In this document: in pieces, positions 1 to 7,891 of the stretch
How positions within the stretch are numbered: position 1 is the stretch's first letter
Layout of the letters: each line of letters begins with the position of its first letter
NCBI GenBank assembly: GCA_016936215.1
Contig: JAFGPL010000305.1
Coordinates: 1 to 32,875, forward strand
From: Bacteroidales bacterium
GTDB taxonomy: Bacteria > Bacteroidota > Bacteroidia > Bacteroidales > UBA10428
Direction: 5' to 3'
Length of the DNA stretch: 32,875 nt
The notes under the pieces: generated by a model
Database searches by the model: none
The model's input: only the letters and a program-made list of their open reading frames with translations
Told to the model about the DNA's origin: nothing
Made by a program: the position numbers and the translations under genes

Positions 1-758
1 ATGTCAAGAATTGCCGCTCCAAAGCTGTAAACAAATCCATTGCAGGTATTTGAAACACCATGGTAAAAAAGCAGCCATCCTTCAGTGGTTTCAATAGGCA
101 CAGGGCCTGAACCAATTTTTGTTCCCTGCCACCAGCCTTTTCCCCCTTTTCCCATTACATGCTTATGGTTCCCCCAGTAAACCATGTCGGGGCTTTCGCT
201 TAAAAAGATATCCCCGAAAGGTGTATGGCCGCTGTCGCTCGGACGGCTCAGCAAATAATATTTTCCGTTGATTTTCCGGGGAAATAATACGCCATTCCTG
301 TTAAAGGGCATGAGCGGGTTAGGCATGCGTACCCAGATTTTGAAGTCTTTTGTTCTTCCCATGCCAATAGAAGCCCCGTGCATGTCGTCACACCATGTAA
401 TATAATACCAGTCATCAATTTTTACCAGTCTCGGGTCATAGGCATAGCTTACAGGATTGGGCGAGCCATCTTCGTTTTGCCAGGGTATCACCTCGTCGTC
501 TATCTCGAAATGAAAACCGTCTTTACTTTTGCCGAAATGCAGAAATGCCCTTCCATTTTTATGATCGGCGCGGAAAACCCCTACAAAGCTTTGGTTATAG
601 GGCAATACAGCGCTGTTATATATTCTGGCGGTTGACGGGGTAGGGTTCCAGTCAATAACCGGGTTCCTGCTGTATCTCCAGATAACTTCTTTGTGACCTG
701 CCGGTTTTTCTTCCCATGGAAGATTTGGAAGAGATTGGCCTATGATGGTTTTTTTCAT
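1..758 (-). CDS. GH130 beta-mannoside phosphorylase, partial (C-terminus beyond window)
   Basis: This open frame runs from an ATG at 758 off the left edge, so it is missing from the ORF track. The visible 252 residues read as glycoside hydrolase family 130, which splits beta-mannosyl linkages with phosphate to give mannose 1-phosphate. Family-like stretches are PWEEKPAGHKEVIWRYSRNP near the N-terminus, YAYDPRL (Asp108, position of the family's catalytic acid), NRNGVLFPRK, LSRPSD, FGDIFLSESPD and YHGV near the edge. From memory the closest pattern is the GH130_2 type acting on Man-beta-1,4-GlcNAc and short mannosides; specificity is not proved. There is no signal peptide, so it is cytoplasmic. 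It lies 21 bases after the GH94 gene and probably shares its transcript with the sugar symporter. Confidence 0.88.
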   Translation of the reverse strand, partial: MKKTIIGQSLPNLPWEEKPAGHKEVIWRYSRNPVIDWNPTPSTARIYNSAVLPYNQSFVGVFRADHKNGRAFLHFGKSKDGFHFEIDDEVIPWQNEDGSPNPVSYAYDPRLVKIDDWYYITWCDDMHGASIGMGRTKDFKIWVRMPNPLMPFNRNGVLFPRKINGKYYLLSRPSDSGHTPFGDIFLSESPDMVYWGNHKHVMGKGGKGWWQGTKIGSGPVPIETTEGWLLFYHGVSNTCNGFVYSFGAAILD

Positions 759-779
759 TCCTGATAAGGTTTAAATATT

Positions 780-3170
780 TTATAAATAGACTTTTATATC
801 GTTGTTCTGTTGAAGTATTTCAACCGGGATAAAATTACCCTTTATTTCATTTGCGTTCAAATGAATTTTGGATACTCCTTGTGTTTTTTCTGCAGTATTG
901 AATATTTCAATACTAAGCAATTTATTTCTGAACATACGTTTGATTTTCAGATTGTGCCAGTGGCTTGGAATACAAGGATCTATGGTAATGCCTTTATATT
1001 GAGGCCTGATACCCAGTATATATTGTGTTGCAGCAAAATTAGCCCAGCTTGCAGCCCCACTCAGCCACGGCAGGCGCGAAGCCCCGTACCTTGCACTATA
1101 TTTGCTGTGCGTTGACTGGCAATATACATAAGGTTCTATTTCTCTTACTTCTGCACTGGCATTCATTGCCGATGGCATATAAGACCTGAAATATTCGTAT
1201 GCCCTGTTACCTTTGCCTGCCATTGCTTCGGCAATTACCGCCCAGCCTTGCGTATGACAAAACACCGCACCGTTTTCTTTCATTCCCTTGTTAAAGAGCG
1301 TGGCTTTGATCACCTTCAGGTCGGCTTTTTCATAAGGCGGGTCGCAGATCATTAGCCCGTAATCGGTAAGAAGACTGTTATTTATTAATTCAAGTAACCT
1401 TTCGGCTTTTTGTCCATTTGCATGCCCACTAATGATTGCCCATGTTTGCGGGTTTAGCCATAAAGAGCCTTCATCATCATGTTGCGAGCCATATTTCAAA
1501 CCATCATATCTGAATGCCCTTAAATAACGGTCGTTGTCCCATGCATATTCTTCTATGCTTGCATCCAGCATTTCGAGATGTTTTTGTGCCCATGCAAATT
1601 CTGCGGGCAGGGAGAGCAATTCGCATATATCAATATATGTAACAAGTGCATAGCGCAACTGAAATGCCACAAACACCGATTCTCCCTGCTGACCAAGGAC
1701 AAGGCAGTCGTTCCAGTCGGCCGCAAGTCCGCAGGGCAGGCCATGCGCCCCCATCCGGCCCAGGTTGAATTCTATGGCCCTTTTCAGGTGACCGGTTACC
1801 GTGTCGCTTCCCTTATCGGCATAAGGAAAAACTTTGTTGTAAAAATCAATATTGCCTGTTTCTTTTACATAGGCAGGTACTGTATTAAAAAGCCAGAGAC
1901 AATCGTCTGAACGGTATTCGTCTTCTTCAGGAGGTTTCATTGTGCCCGGTTTATGCGAAAAGGGTTTTACAACAGGCATAGCGCCACCTGCCGAAACCTG
2001 TCCGGTGATCATGAGTTCCAGTCTTTTACCTGCCTCTTCGGGTATCAGATGCAATACCCCCAGTATGTCCTGTACCGTATCCCTGTAACCGAGCCCGTCG
2101 CGCTCACCTGCATATACAAGGCTTGCAGCCCTTGACCAAGCATATGTTATCAGGCAGTTATATGGGCCCCACATGTTCATCATGCTGTTGAAATCGGCAT
2201 CAGGAGTGTAAACGGACATGTTTTCAAGTTTGCCGTGCCAGTATTTTTTCAGTTTATTGAATTCATTTTCAACCCATGCAGGATCATGTACCTCTTTAAG
2301 GGTTCTATTTCCCTCAAACTCTGCAGTTCCGATGCCCATAACTATAACAAACTCTTTTTCTTCACCGGGCCTGAGGTCTATATCAAACTGAAGAACACCG
2401 CAACCATTGTCTCCCGATGCAATTGAACCAGAACATTCACCTTTTTCGACAGCATAAGGCTTTGCATAATTGCCGAAAGTCCCAAGAAAGCGCTTCCGGT
2501 CGGTATCAAAACCAGTAATTTCAGCACCTGCAACACCCAGAAAAGTGTGCCGCGCCTGGCCTCCTTCCTCGAAATTATCGGGTTGCGGCGGCAGGTAAAC
2601 ATTGGTGCCATGGTCTATTATCCCGTCAACCATTTTCATGGTTAGGATATACTGGGTATATTGCAGGTTTACAATATCCTGCCAGAGGTGCCAGTTGCTG
2701 GTATATTCAACGAACGTAAACAAACGGAGATGCCGGTTTGAAGACCCGTTGTTTTTGATACGGCACCGCCATAGTTCAAAATATTTGTCAAGTGGAACAA
2801 AAAAAGTGGTTTGGACAGTGATATCCGAATATGATGATTCTATAACAGTATAGGCAGTCCCATGCCTGCACAGGGCCTTATACTTTTCAAGTGGTTTGGC
2901 TACAGGCTGCCACGATGCCGACCAATAGTCTCCCGAATCCTGGTCGCGGATATAAATATACCTGCCGGGTTGATCGAGTGGAACAGCATTGGTACGATAA
3001 CGCATGAACCTGCCCTGGGCAGCCGATTTGTAAAAACTATAACCGCCGGCATTATTGGTTATTATTGCCCCGTAAACCGTCGAACCCAGATAGTTGCTCC
3101 AGGGTGCCGGCGTTTCGGGATTGGTGATTACATACTCCCGGTTTTTGTCATCGAAATGGCCGAACAGCAT
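780..3170 (-). CDS. GH94 disaccharide phosphorylase (cellobiose/chitobiose phosphorylase family)
   Basis: This 796-residue cytoplasmic enzyme has the length expected of GH94 disaccharide phosphorylases, which invert configuration and release an alpha-sugar 1-phosphate. The N-terminus (GHFDDKNREYVIT, PAPWSNYLG, NAGGYSFY) and the RDQDSGDYWSASWQPVAK stretch are typical of the family. The catalytic Asp lies in ADWNDCL. The C-terminal part has KENGAVFCHTQGW, the GASRLPWLSGAASW stretch and GITIDPCIPSHW. The loop after ADWNDCL is short and followed by GES, which from memory is closer to diacetylchitobiose or cellobionate phosphorylases than to classical cellobiose phosphorylase; substrate remains open. 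The start is an ATG 18 bases after the transporter stop. Neighbours indicate uptake of a disaccharide followed by phosphorolysis, which saves ATP. Confidence 0.92.
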   Translation of the reverse strand: MLFGHFDDKNREYVITNPETPAPWSNYLGSTVYGAIITNNAGGYSFYKSAAQGRFMRYRTNAVPLDQPGRYIYIRDQDSGDYWSASWQPVAKPLEKYKALCRHGTAYTVIESSYSDITVQTTFFVPLDKYFELWRCRIKNNGSSNRHLRLFTFVEYTSNWHLWQDIVNLQYTQYILTMKMVDGIIDHGTNVYLPPQPDNFEEGGQARHTFLGVAGAEITGFDTDRKRFLGTFGNYAKPYAVEKGECSGSIASGDNGCGVLQFDIDLRPGEEKEFVIVMGIGTAEFEGNRTLKEVHDPAWVENEFNKLKKYWHGKLENMSVYTPDADFNSMMNMWGPYNCLITYAWSRAASLVYAGERDGLGYRDTVQDILGVLHLIPEEAGKRLELMITGQVSAGGAMPVVKPFSHKPGTMKPPEEDEYRSDDCLWLFNTVPAYVKETGNIDFYNKVFPYADKGSDTVTGHLKRAIEFNLGRMGAHGLPCGLAADWNDCLVLGQQGESVFVAFQLRYALVTYIDICELLSLPAEFAWAQKHLEMLDASIEEYAWDNDRYLRAFRYDGLKYGSQHDDEGSLWLNPQTWAIISGHANGQKAERLLELINNSLLTDYGLMICDPPYEKADLKVIKATLFNKGMKENGAVFCHTQGWAVIAEAMAGKGNRAYEYFRSYMPSAMNASAEVREIEPYVYCQSTHSKYSARYGASRLPWLSGAASWANFAATQYILGIRPQYKGITIDPCIPSHWHNLKIKRMFRNKLLSIEIFNTAEKTQGVSKIHLNANEIKGNFIPVEILQQNNDIKVYL

Positions 3171-3188
3171 TTTACCCTGGTTTTATTC

Positions 3189-5450
3189 TTAATTTTCACC
3201 CCTTTGTTTTCTTCTTTCTATAAGTTCATTTTCAATTTCCTGCACACGTTTGTCATTAAGCGGATATATCATTGACAATAGTATGGACAATGCGCCCATT
3301 CCGGCAGGTATCAGGCTGAAAAGCAAAAGTAAACCATTAAGGCTTTGTGAAGATTGTACCTCATCTGGCTGAAAACCAAGCTGTGACATAAGTGTAAGTG
3401 CCACAAAGGCACCAAAAGCCCATCCAAATTTCTGAGCCATTGTAGAAGCTGAGAAAACCAGACCAGTAGACCTGGTCCCTTTTTTCCATTCACCATAATC
3501 TGCCGTGTCGGCATACATCGCCCAGATCAAAACGCTTAAAGGGCCGCCCGTCATCGAGCCGGTTATCTGGAAGAAGAAGATCAGGCCGAGTTCTTTGGCG
3601 GTAAGAAAATATATTATTCCGGTGCTGAAGATGGCGATAATAAACAGTACAACAAAAGCCTTCTTTTTGCCGATGAGTTTGGCAAACCATGCTACCAGTA
3701 AAACTCCCAGGAATGATGACATCTGCCCTATGGTGTTGTAAGCTGAAGTTAAGGTAACAAAATCGTATGTTTTAGAACCCAGGAATGGCAACTGAAGCTG
3801 CTGTGTGCCAATTACATATTTAAAGTAGTGAACGGTAACACTTCCTCTTACAGCTACAAAAAGGATAAAGGTAATGGTGGTTGCAAGCAAAATCAGCCAC
3901 GGACGATTGGTCACCAAATTCCTGAGGTCTCTTCCGATAGAAGTTTCCTGTGCTTTGGGGGGTTGTACCCTTTCTTTGGTTGATTTAAAAGCAATAAGGA
4001 AGAAGATTACTGCTGCGATACCGTAAATTACAAAGGACAGTTGCCAGCCTTTGGCCTCTTTAATTACTTCTATTTCGTACTTTAATGGTTCTCCCTCGGC
4101 TTCGACAAATGAGTCTGAAATATTTATATCCACCGTACCGAATCCGGCTGTGACTACAGCATTTTCAATCAGATTGTTTACATAGGGCGGATTGTTATCT
4201 TTGGTAGCTACCAAAATATTCAGGTTGTGAATAAGTAGTCCCCCTTTATGATCTATGGCAGTGACTTTTATTCTGGCCAGCCCCGGTTTCCCTTCGATGA
4301 ACGACAATTTACTGTCTGTAACAACAGGTGATGCTACCATTCTATTATTACTTTCAGTTTCAAAAGAAAGAGCATCACCATCGGGATCGCTGAAATACCT
4401 GGTCAGGTCAATTTCTTTTTTACCAAAACCGTTTTGCAGTTTGATGAAAACGGTCGAATCTTTGATAACCGGATTATTATTGCCCTCTTTAGCAACATTT
4501 ACATAAAAGGTGTGGGTCTTTTCCCCCCATTTTTTATCCTTAGCTTTAAGAATGATTTTACTGCTTCCGGCATTCTTTTCTGTTATTAAAAGTTTACCGT
4601 TATTGAGTTTAACATCAACAATTTTATTATTTTTATTTTCAACCGAATAATCAAAAAGTTCCTGTTCCCTTCCAGCAAACACTTCCGAAATATCAACCTC
4701 ATGTTGTTGAAATCCCTGGGTAAGATACAGGTCATTTACAGGTTTGTTGATTTCGGGCATATTATTGTCTGCCGGATTAACCCTGAAATTAAATTCCATC
4801 TGGCCTTTATTACCCTGAGTATCTTCAGCAGTTAGGATAATTCTTGCGTTTCCGTTGTCAACTTCATTTATGAGGAGCCTTTGATCCTTTATTTCTGCTT
4901 TTATAATTGATTCGTCACCACTGCCGAGACTTTTTGCCATGGGGAGCAGCGTGGCAGAAACGATGATACCCGCGGCAAATGCAAAAAGAAATTTTACAGA
5001 AGATACTGTAGTTCTTTCGTTGGAATCACCTGAGATAACGCCCAGCAAGGAAGTGTACGGTATATTTATTGCCGTGTACATCATCATGATGAGGACAAAG
5101 GTTGCATAAGCCCAGATTATTTTCCCGGACATGCCAAAATTGGGGACAGTAAAAGCAAGAACGCCCACCACAGCAAAAGGAATACACATCCATAGCAGGT
5201 ATGGCCTGAATTTTCCCCACCTGGTGTTTGTGCGGTCTGCTATAATTCCCATTAACGGATCATTTATTCCGTCCCAAAGCCTGCTTACAAGAAACATGGT
5301 GGCTGCGATTGAAGCAGGTATCAGAAACACATCTGTGTAAAAATAAGTGAAATATAGCATGAAAGTTTGCCAATATAGCACCGATGCGAGGTCTCCAAAC
5401 CCGTAACCGATTTTTTCACGTAAGGATAGTCTCATTGAAGTTGATTTCAT
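3189..5450 (-). CDS. GPH-type MFS sugar:cation symporter with large extracytoplasmic cadherin/Ig-like insertion
   Basis: The core is a MelB-like glycoside-pentoside-hexuronide symporter. It has the N-terminal REKIGYGFGDLAS, the cytoplasmic loop DGINDPLMGIIADRTNTRWGKFRPY, and a second half with WAMYADTADYGEWKKGTRSTG. GPH proteins are usually about 450-480 residues; this one is 753. The extra 290 residues (about 178-466) sit between TM5 and TM6, a loop that should face the periplasm, and consist of Ig/cadherin-like repeats with a DPDGDAL motif. The track begins at a GTG (5483); the ATG at 5450 (MKSTSMRLSL) fits family N-termini better, and an ATG at 5435 is also possible. It is the first gene of the phosphorylase operon and presumably imports the disaccharide cleaved by the GH94 and GH130 enzymes. 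Confidence 0.9.
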   Translation of the reverse strand: MKSTSMRLSLREKIGYGFGDLASVLYWQTFMLYFTYFYTDVFLIPASIAATMFLVSRLWDGINDPLMGIIADRTNTRWGKFRPYLLWMCIPFAVVGVLAFTVPNFGMSGKIIWAYATFVLIMMMYTAINIPYTSLLGVISGDSNERTTVSSVKFLFAFAAGIIVSATLLPMAKSLGSGDESIIKAEIKDQRLLINEVDNGNARIILTAEDTQGNKGQMEFNFRVNPADNNMPEINKPVNDLYLTQGFQQHEVDISEVFAGREQELFDYSVENKNNKIVDVKLNNGKLLITEKNAGSSKIILKAKDKKWGEKTHTFYVNVAKEGNNNPVIKDSTVFIKLQNGFGKKEIDLTRYFSDPDGDALSFETESNNRMVASPVVTDSKLSFIEGKPGLARIKVTAIDHKGGLLIHNLNILVATKDNNPPYVNNLIENAVVTAGFGTVDINISDSFVEAEGEPLKYEIEVIKEAKGWQLSFVIYGIAAVIFFLIAFKSTKERVQPPKAQETSIGRDLRNLVTNRPWLILLATTITFILFVAVRGSVTVHYFKYVIGTQQLQLPFLGSKTYDFVTLTSAYNTIGQMSSFLGVLLVAWFAKLIGKKKAFVVLFIIAIFSTGIIYFLTAKELGLIFFFQITGSMTGGPLSVLIWAMYADTADYGEWKKGTRSTGLVFSASTMAQKFGWAFGAFVALTLMSQLGFQPDEVQSSQSLNGLLLLFSLIPAGMGALSILLSMIYPLNDKRVQEIENELIERRKQRGEN
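4053..4919 (-). repeat. Cadherin/Ig-like repeat array inside the symporter gene
   Basis: The encoded segment repeats the pattern NNxPxI/V, a strand, GF(x)3-4(E/T)VDIS or IDL, a LFDYSVEN or LSFETESN strand, KLxF/I, G(x)ARIxLTAxD and a final FxVNV strand. Two full copies lie at residues about 229-322 and 323-417. A C-terminal half-copy precedes them (about 180-228) and an N-terminal half-copy follows (about 418-466). The two halves together would make one complete domain, so the array looks circularly permuted. Boundaries are estimates by eye. Confidence 0.7.
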
Positions 5451-5641
5451 AATCAAGCGTGTTTTTAGGTATTTAAAGAACACATAAATACAAATTTTTC
5501 AGATACAAAACAATCTAATGTCCTGTTTCTTTCGATCTCAAAATATTAAATTATCACGGGATGAATTCAGAAGATCAGGATTAGTGCGGAACATGAATCC
5601 GGTTATAAAGTTTGGAGATAACAAAACATATACAATTCTGA

Positions 5642-5663
5642 AACACCGTTGCTAACCGGTGTT
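5642..5663. terminator. Small hairpin downstream of the YihY gene
   Basis: AACACCG and CGGTGTT form a 7-bp stem with an 8-base loop about 30 bases past the YihY stop. The minus-strand side is not followed by a U-run, so terminator activity is uncertain. The rest of the 5451-5693 gap shows no convincing promoter match. Confidence 0.35.
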
Positions 5664-5693
5664 AATATTTTAAACAGCAAAACTAAGAATAGC

Positions 5694-7004
5694 CTATAGT
5701 TCTTTCAGTAGTTTGTTTTTGGATGATTTTTTCAAATCTTCATAATAGGTGGCCATTATATCTTCCAGTGTTTTCAATTCTTTGGTTACGTTTGCATGAA
5801 CCTTATCCTGTCCCCTTTTGTCGAGTTTGTCAATGATGTAGCTTACCGAAATATTCCCCGGGTCTACAGCAGGCTGGTATGCAAGTTCTTTTACATTTTT
5901 AGTGGTGGTTTCTGAAATAATATTCGTATCGAGTAGGTCGTAAATAATTTCGCGAACGAGCCGAACGGGTATATCCAGCGTTTCTGAAATTTCACTCGAT
6001 GTTTCGGCAGGTTTGGCATCAACAAAGTTTTTAATAATATGATGTGCTACCAGCAGCGAGAGCAGTTTTCTGTTGTAATTGCTTATGAAAAGGCTGTCTG
6101 TTTCAAATTCATAGTTTTCAACATTCTGAGAGGCAAAGGCAATTTCGGCCCCAAACAATACAATGAGCCAGCTGTATTGCAGCCACATAAGGAAGAGCGG
6201 CAATGCGGCAAAGCTTCCGTAAATTGCGCCATATCCCGAAAGATAAACCTGGAATTTTACATAACCCCACTGCAATATGTGAAAAAGTGTGCCGGCAATA
6301 ATACCGCCTACAAAAGCAGGCCCGAATTTAACCTTGGTGTTGGGCATGATGATATACAACAGTGTAAAAACAAACCATATGATGGAGAAAGAGAGAAACC
6401 ACACCAGCACTTTTATAACCGGCCCGATATATGCAACTATAAACGTGTCATTAAAATAGTCGTTGATCTGCGATACAGTAAATCCGCTCGAAACAAAGAT
6501 AAGTATCGGGGCAATAACTATCAGTGATATATAATCGCTGAGTTTTCTTGAAAGCGCTCTTGATTTTTTTATTTGCCATATATTGTTGAAGGAACTCTCT
6601 ATATTGCCGAGCACATTCATAACCGACCAAATTAGAACGACTAAGCCGGTGCCTGCGATAAAACCTCCTTTCACATTGGCCAGCATCTTGTCTGCAAAGG
6701 CCATCACCTCTGAAAGCACAGCCTGCTGGCTTGAAAGATTTTCTTTGAGTGTGGTTTCCAGATATTCCTGGAAACCAAAACCTTTTGCAATGCCAAAAAT
6801 CATGGCAAAAACAGGAACGATTGAAAGCAGACTGTAAAAGGTAAGCGCCGATGCCCTTAACTGTACATTGTCTTTGGCAAAACCGCGTGATGCAAGGATT
6901 AGTACCCTTACCTGCTTGATCAGCCATCTGAATCCGCCGTGTTTACCTTTTAATGAAAGGTGCCAGACATCTTTTTCAAAAAAGTTTTTGATTTTCTGAA
7001 GCAT
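5694..7004 (-). CDS. YihY/BrkB family integral membrane protein
   Basis: This 436-residue protein has the YihY/BrkB (once called ribonuclease BN) signature: an amphipathic N-terminus, then LRASALTFYSLLSIVPVFAMIFGIAKGFG, and about six hydrophobic segments through residue 290. The FVGGIIAGTLFHILQWGYVKFQ and YGSFAALPLFLMWLQYSWLIVLFGAEIAF stretches are typical. The last 120 residues are soluble and contain a winged-helix-like piece (ETLDIPVRLVREIIYDLLDTNII), a common extension in Bacteroidota members. The family's molecular role is not settled; transport or envelope functions have been proposed. It starts at ATG 7004 and is probably transcribed alone, divergently from the receiver gene at 7120. 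Confidence 0.9.
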   Translation of the reverse strand: MLQKIKNFFEKDVWHLSLKGKHGGFRWLIKQVRVLILASRGFAKDNVQLRASALTFYSLLSIVPVFAMIFGIAKGFGFQEYLETTLKENLSSQQAVLSEVMAFADKMLANVKGGFIAGTGLVVLIWSVMNVLGNIESSFNNIWQIKKSRALSRKLSDYISLIVIAPILIFVSSGFTVSQINDYFNDTFIVAYIGPVIKVLVWFLSFSIIWFVFTLLYIIMPNTKVKFGPAFVGGIIAGTLFHILQWGYVKFQVYLSGYGAIYGSFAALPLFLMWLQYSWLIVLFGAEIAFASQNVENYEFETDSLFISNYNRKLLSLLVAHHIIKNFVDAKPAETSSEISETLDIPVRLVREIIYDLLDTNIISETTTKNVKELAYQPAVDPGNISVSYIIDKLDKRGQDKVHANVTKELKTLEDIMATYYEDLKKSSKNKLLKEL

Positions 7005-7119
7005 GGTTTAACTGGTTTTGGTTGGTTAATAAACAATTGTTAATTACCAGATTTTGAAATTTAAAATATATTTAGTTAATTTATTTACGATAAATGTACA
7101 AATTAGTTATTAATAGCTG

Positions 7120-7497
7120 ATGCAAAAGAGCCTCCAATTCAAAAAAATACTGGTTGTGGAGGATGATGAAATGAATTTTATCTACCTGAGCCAGATTTTT
7201 AAAATAGCCAAAATAGATATAATGCGGGCAAAGACAGGTTATGAAGCGCTTGAAATGGTGAAGCATTTCAAAGACATTGCCTTAGTGTTGATGGATATTC
7301 AACTTCCTGATATTGACGGCTATGAAACCACCCGAAAAATAAGGAAAATTAACAGCACCATACCTATTATCGCACAAACAGCAGCCAGAAATATTAACAA
7401 TGCAGAACTTGCAAAGAGTGCCGGCTGTACCGATATTATTGTCAAACCGTTCAGGATGGAAGAACTCATGGCTAAAATGAAAATCTACCTTACATAA
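7120..7497 (+). CDS. Stand-alone CheY-like response-regulator receiver domain
   Basis: The 125-residue product is a complete receiver domain without an output domain. The acidic pocket is VVEDDE (Asp15, Asp16), the phosphoacceptor is Asp59 in LVLMDIQLPDIDGYE, the switch Thr is Thr87 in PIIAQTAA, and the conserved Lys is Lys109 in IIVKPF. It must act by binding a partner or by passing phosphate on. No kinase is adjacent; the nearest is the TPR kinase 5 kb downstream, with no evidence of a link. The start is the only reasonable ATG, in the divergent gap with the YihY gene. It appears monocistronic. Confidence 0.93.
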   Translation: MQKSLQFKKILVVEDDEMNFIYLSQIFKIAKIDIMRAKTGYEALEMVKHFKDIALVLMDIQLPDIDGYETTRKIRKINSTIPIIAQTAARNINNAELAKSAGCTDIIVKPFRMEELMAKMKIYLT

Positions 7498-7625
7498 AAA
7501 CCATCCGTAAGAAAATTCAAACTTACCGGCTGCAAATTATTAGCAAGTTTGCATATATATTCATAATTCCTTCTAAAATATAGAATTACTGTACTTTAGT
7601 AATATTCTAACCGTTTTCTCCTCTT

Positions 7626-7658
7626 CCAACGGAAAACCCAATGCAACCAACGGGAAAC
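7626..7658 (-). promoter_or_regulatory. Paired direct repeats spaced 21 bp, LytTR-like operator candidate
   Basis: CCAACGGAAAAC (7626-7637) and CCAACGGGAAAC (7647-7658) differ at one base and start 21 bp apart, two helical turns. On the minus strand each contains a CCGTTGG core that matches 8 of 9 positions of the LytTR site pattern (T/A)(A/C)(C/A)GTTN(A/G)(T/G). LytTR regulators typically bind two such repeats with this period. A LytTR regulator is encoded 7 kb downstream. The link is inference. Confidence 0.35.
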
Positions 7659-7709
7659 TTACACATTTTCAGATCATTATAATTTTCCAAATTTGTTATG
7701 GATTGTAAT

Positions 7710-7826
7710 GGAATACCTGTTGTAATGATTCAGTTCATTGATGCATAGATAAGAATTTAAGGACTTATAATCAGGTTTAAACACACACACAAATCACCTT
7801 TGTCCGGCATTTTCAACAGGTATTCC
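7710..7826. repeat. 13-bp perfect inverted repeat flanking 91 bp upstream of susC
   Basis: GGAATACCTGTTG at 7710-7722 is the exact reverse complement of CAACAGGTATTCC at 7814-7826. The arms enclose 91 bases and end 65 bases before the susC start. The pair could be the ends of an invertible regulatory segment, as known for some Bacteroidales surface genes, or the closing stem of a structured mRNA leader. No recombinase gene is in the window. Confidence 0.6.
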
Positions 7827-7891
7827 TTTTAAAATGAGGAATATAACATCAAAATATATCTATTCTATTAACAAAACCAAAAGAAAAACCT

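Larger units (their letters stand above)
7498..7891. other. 394-base gap upstream of susC: repeats, no gene
   Basis: No ORF with coding character is seen in this stretch. It holds a pair of direct 12-mers at 7626-7658, a 13-bp perfect inverted repeat whose arms are 91 bases apart (7710-7826), and an AT-rich, A-tract leader just before the susC ATG. A weak TGCAAA/TTTGCA hairpin near 7531-7552 may end the receiver transcript. The best -7-like sequence is CACCTTTG at 7795-7802, one mismatch from TAnnTTTG, but no well-placed -33 TTTG accompanies it, so I do not call a promoter. Confidence 0.6.

Noticed and set aside
7032-7041. AACAATTGTT palindrome between the YihY and receiver genes
   Set aside because: It is short and AT-rich, and it does not fit the Rex pattern of inward TTGTTA and TAACAA arms.
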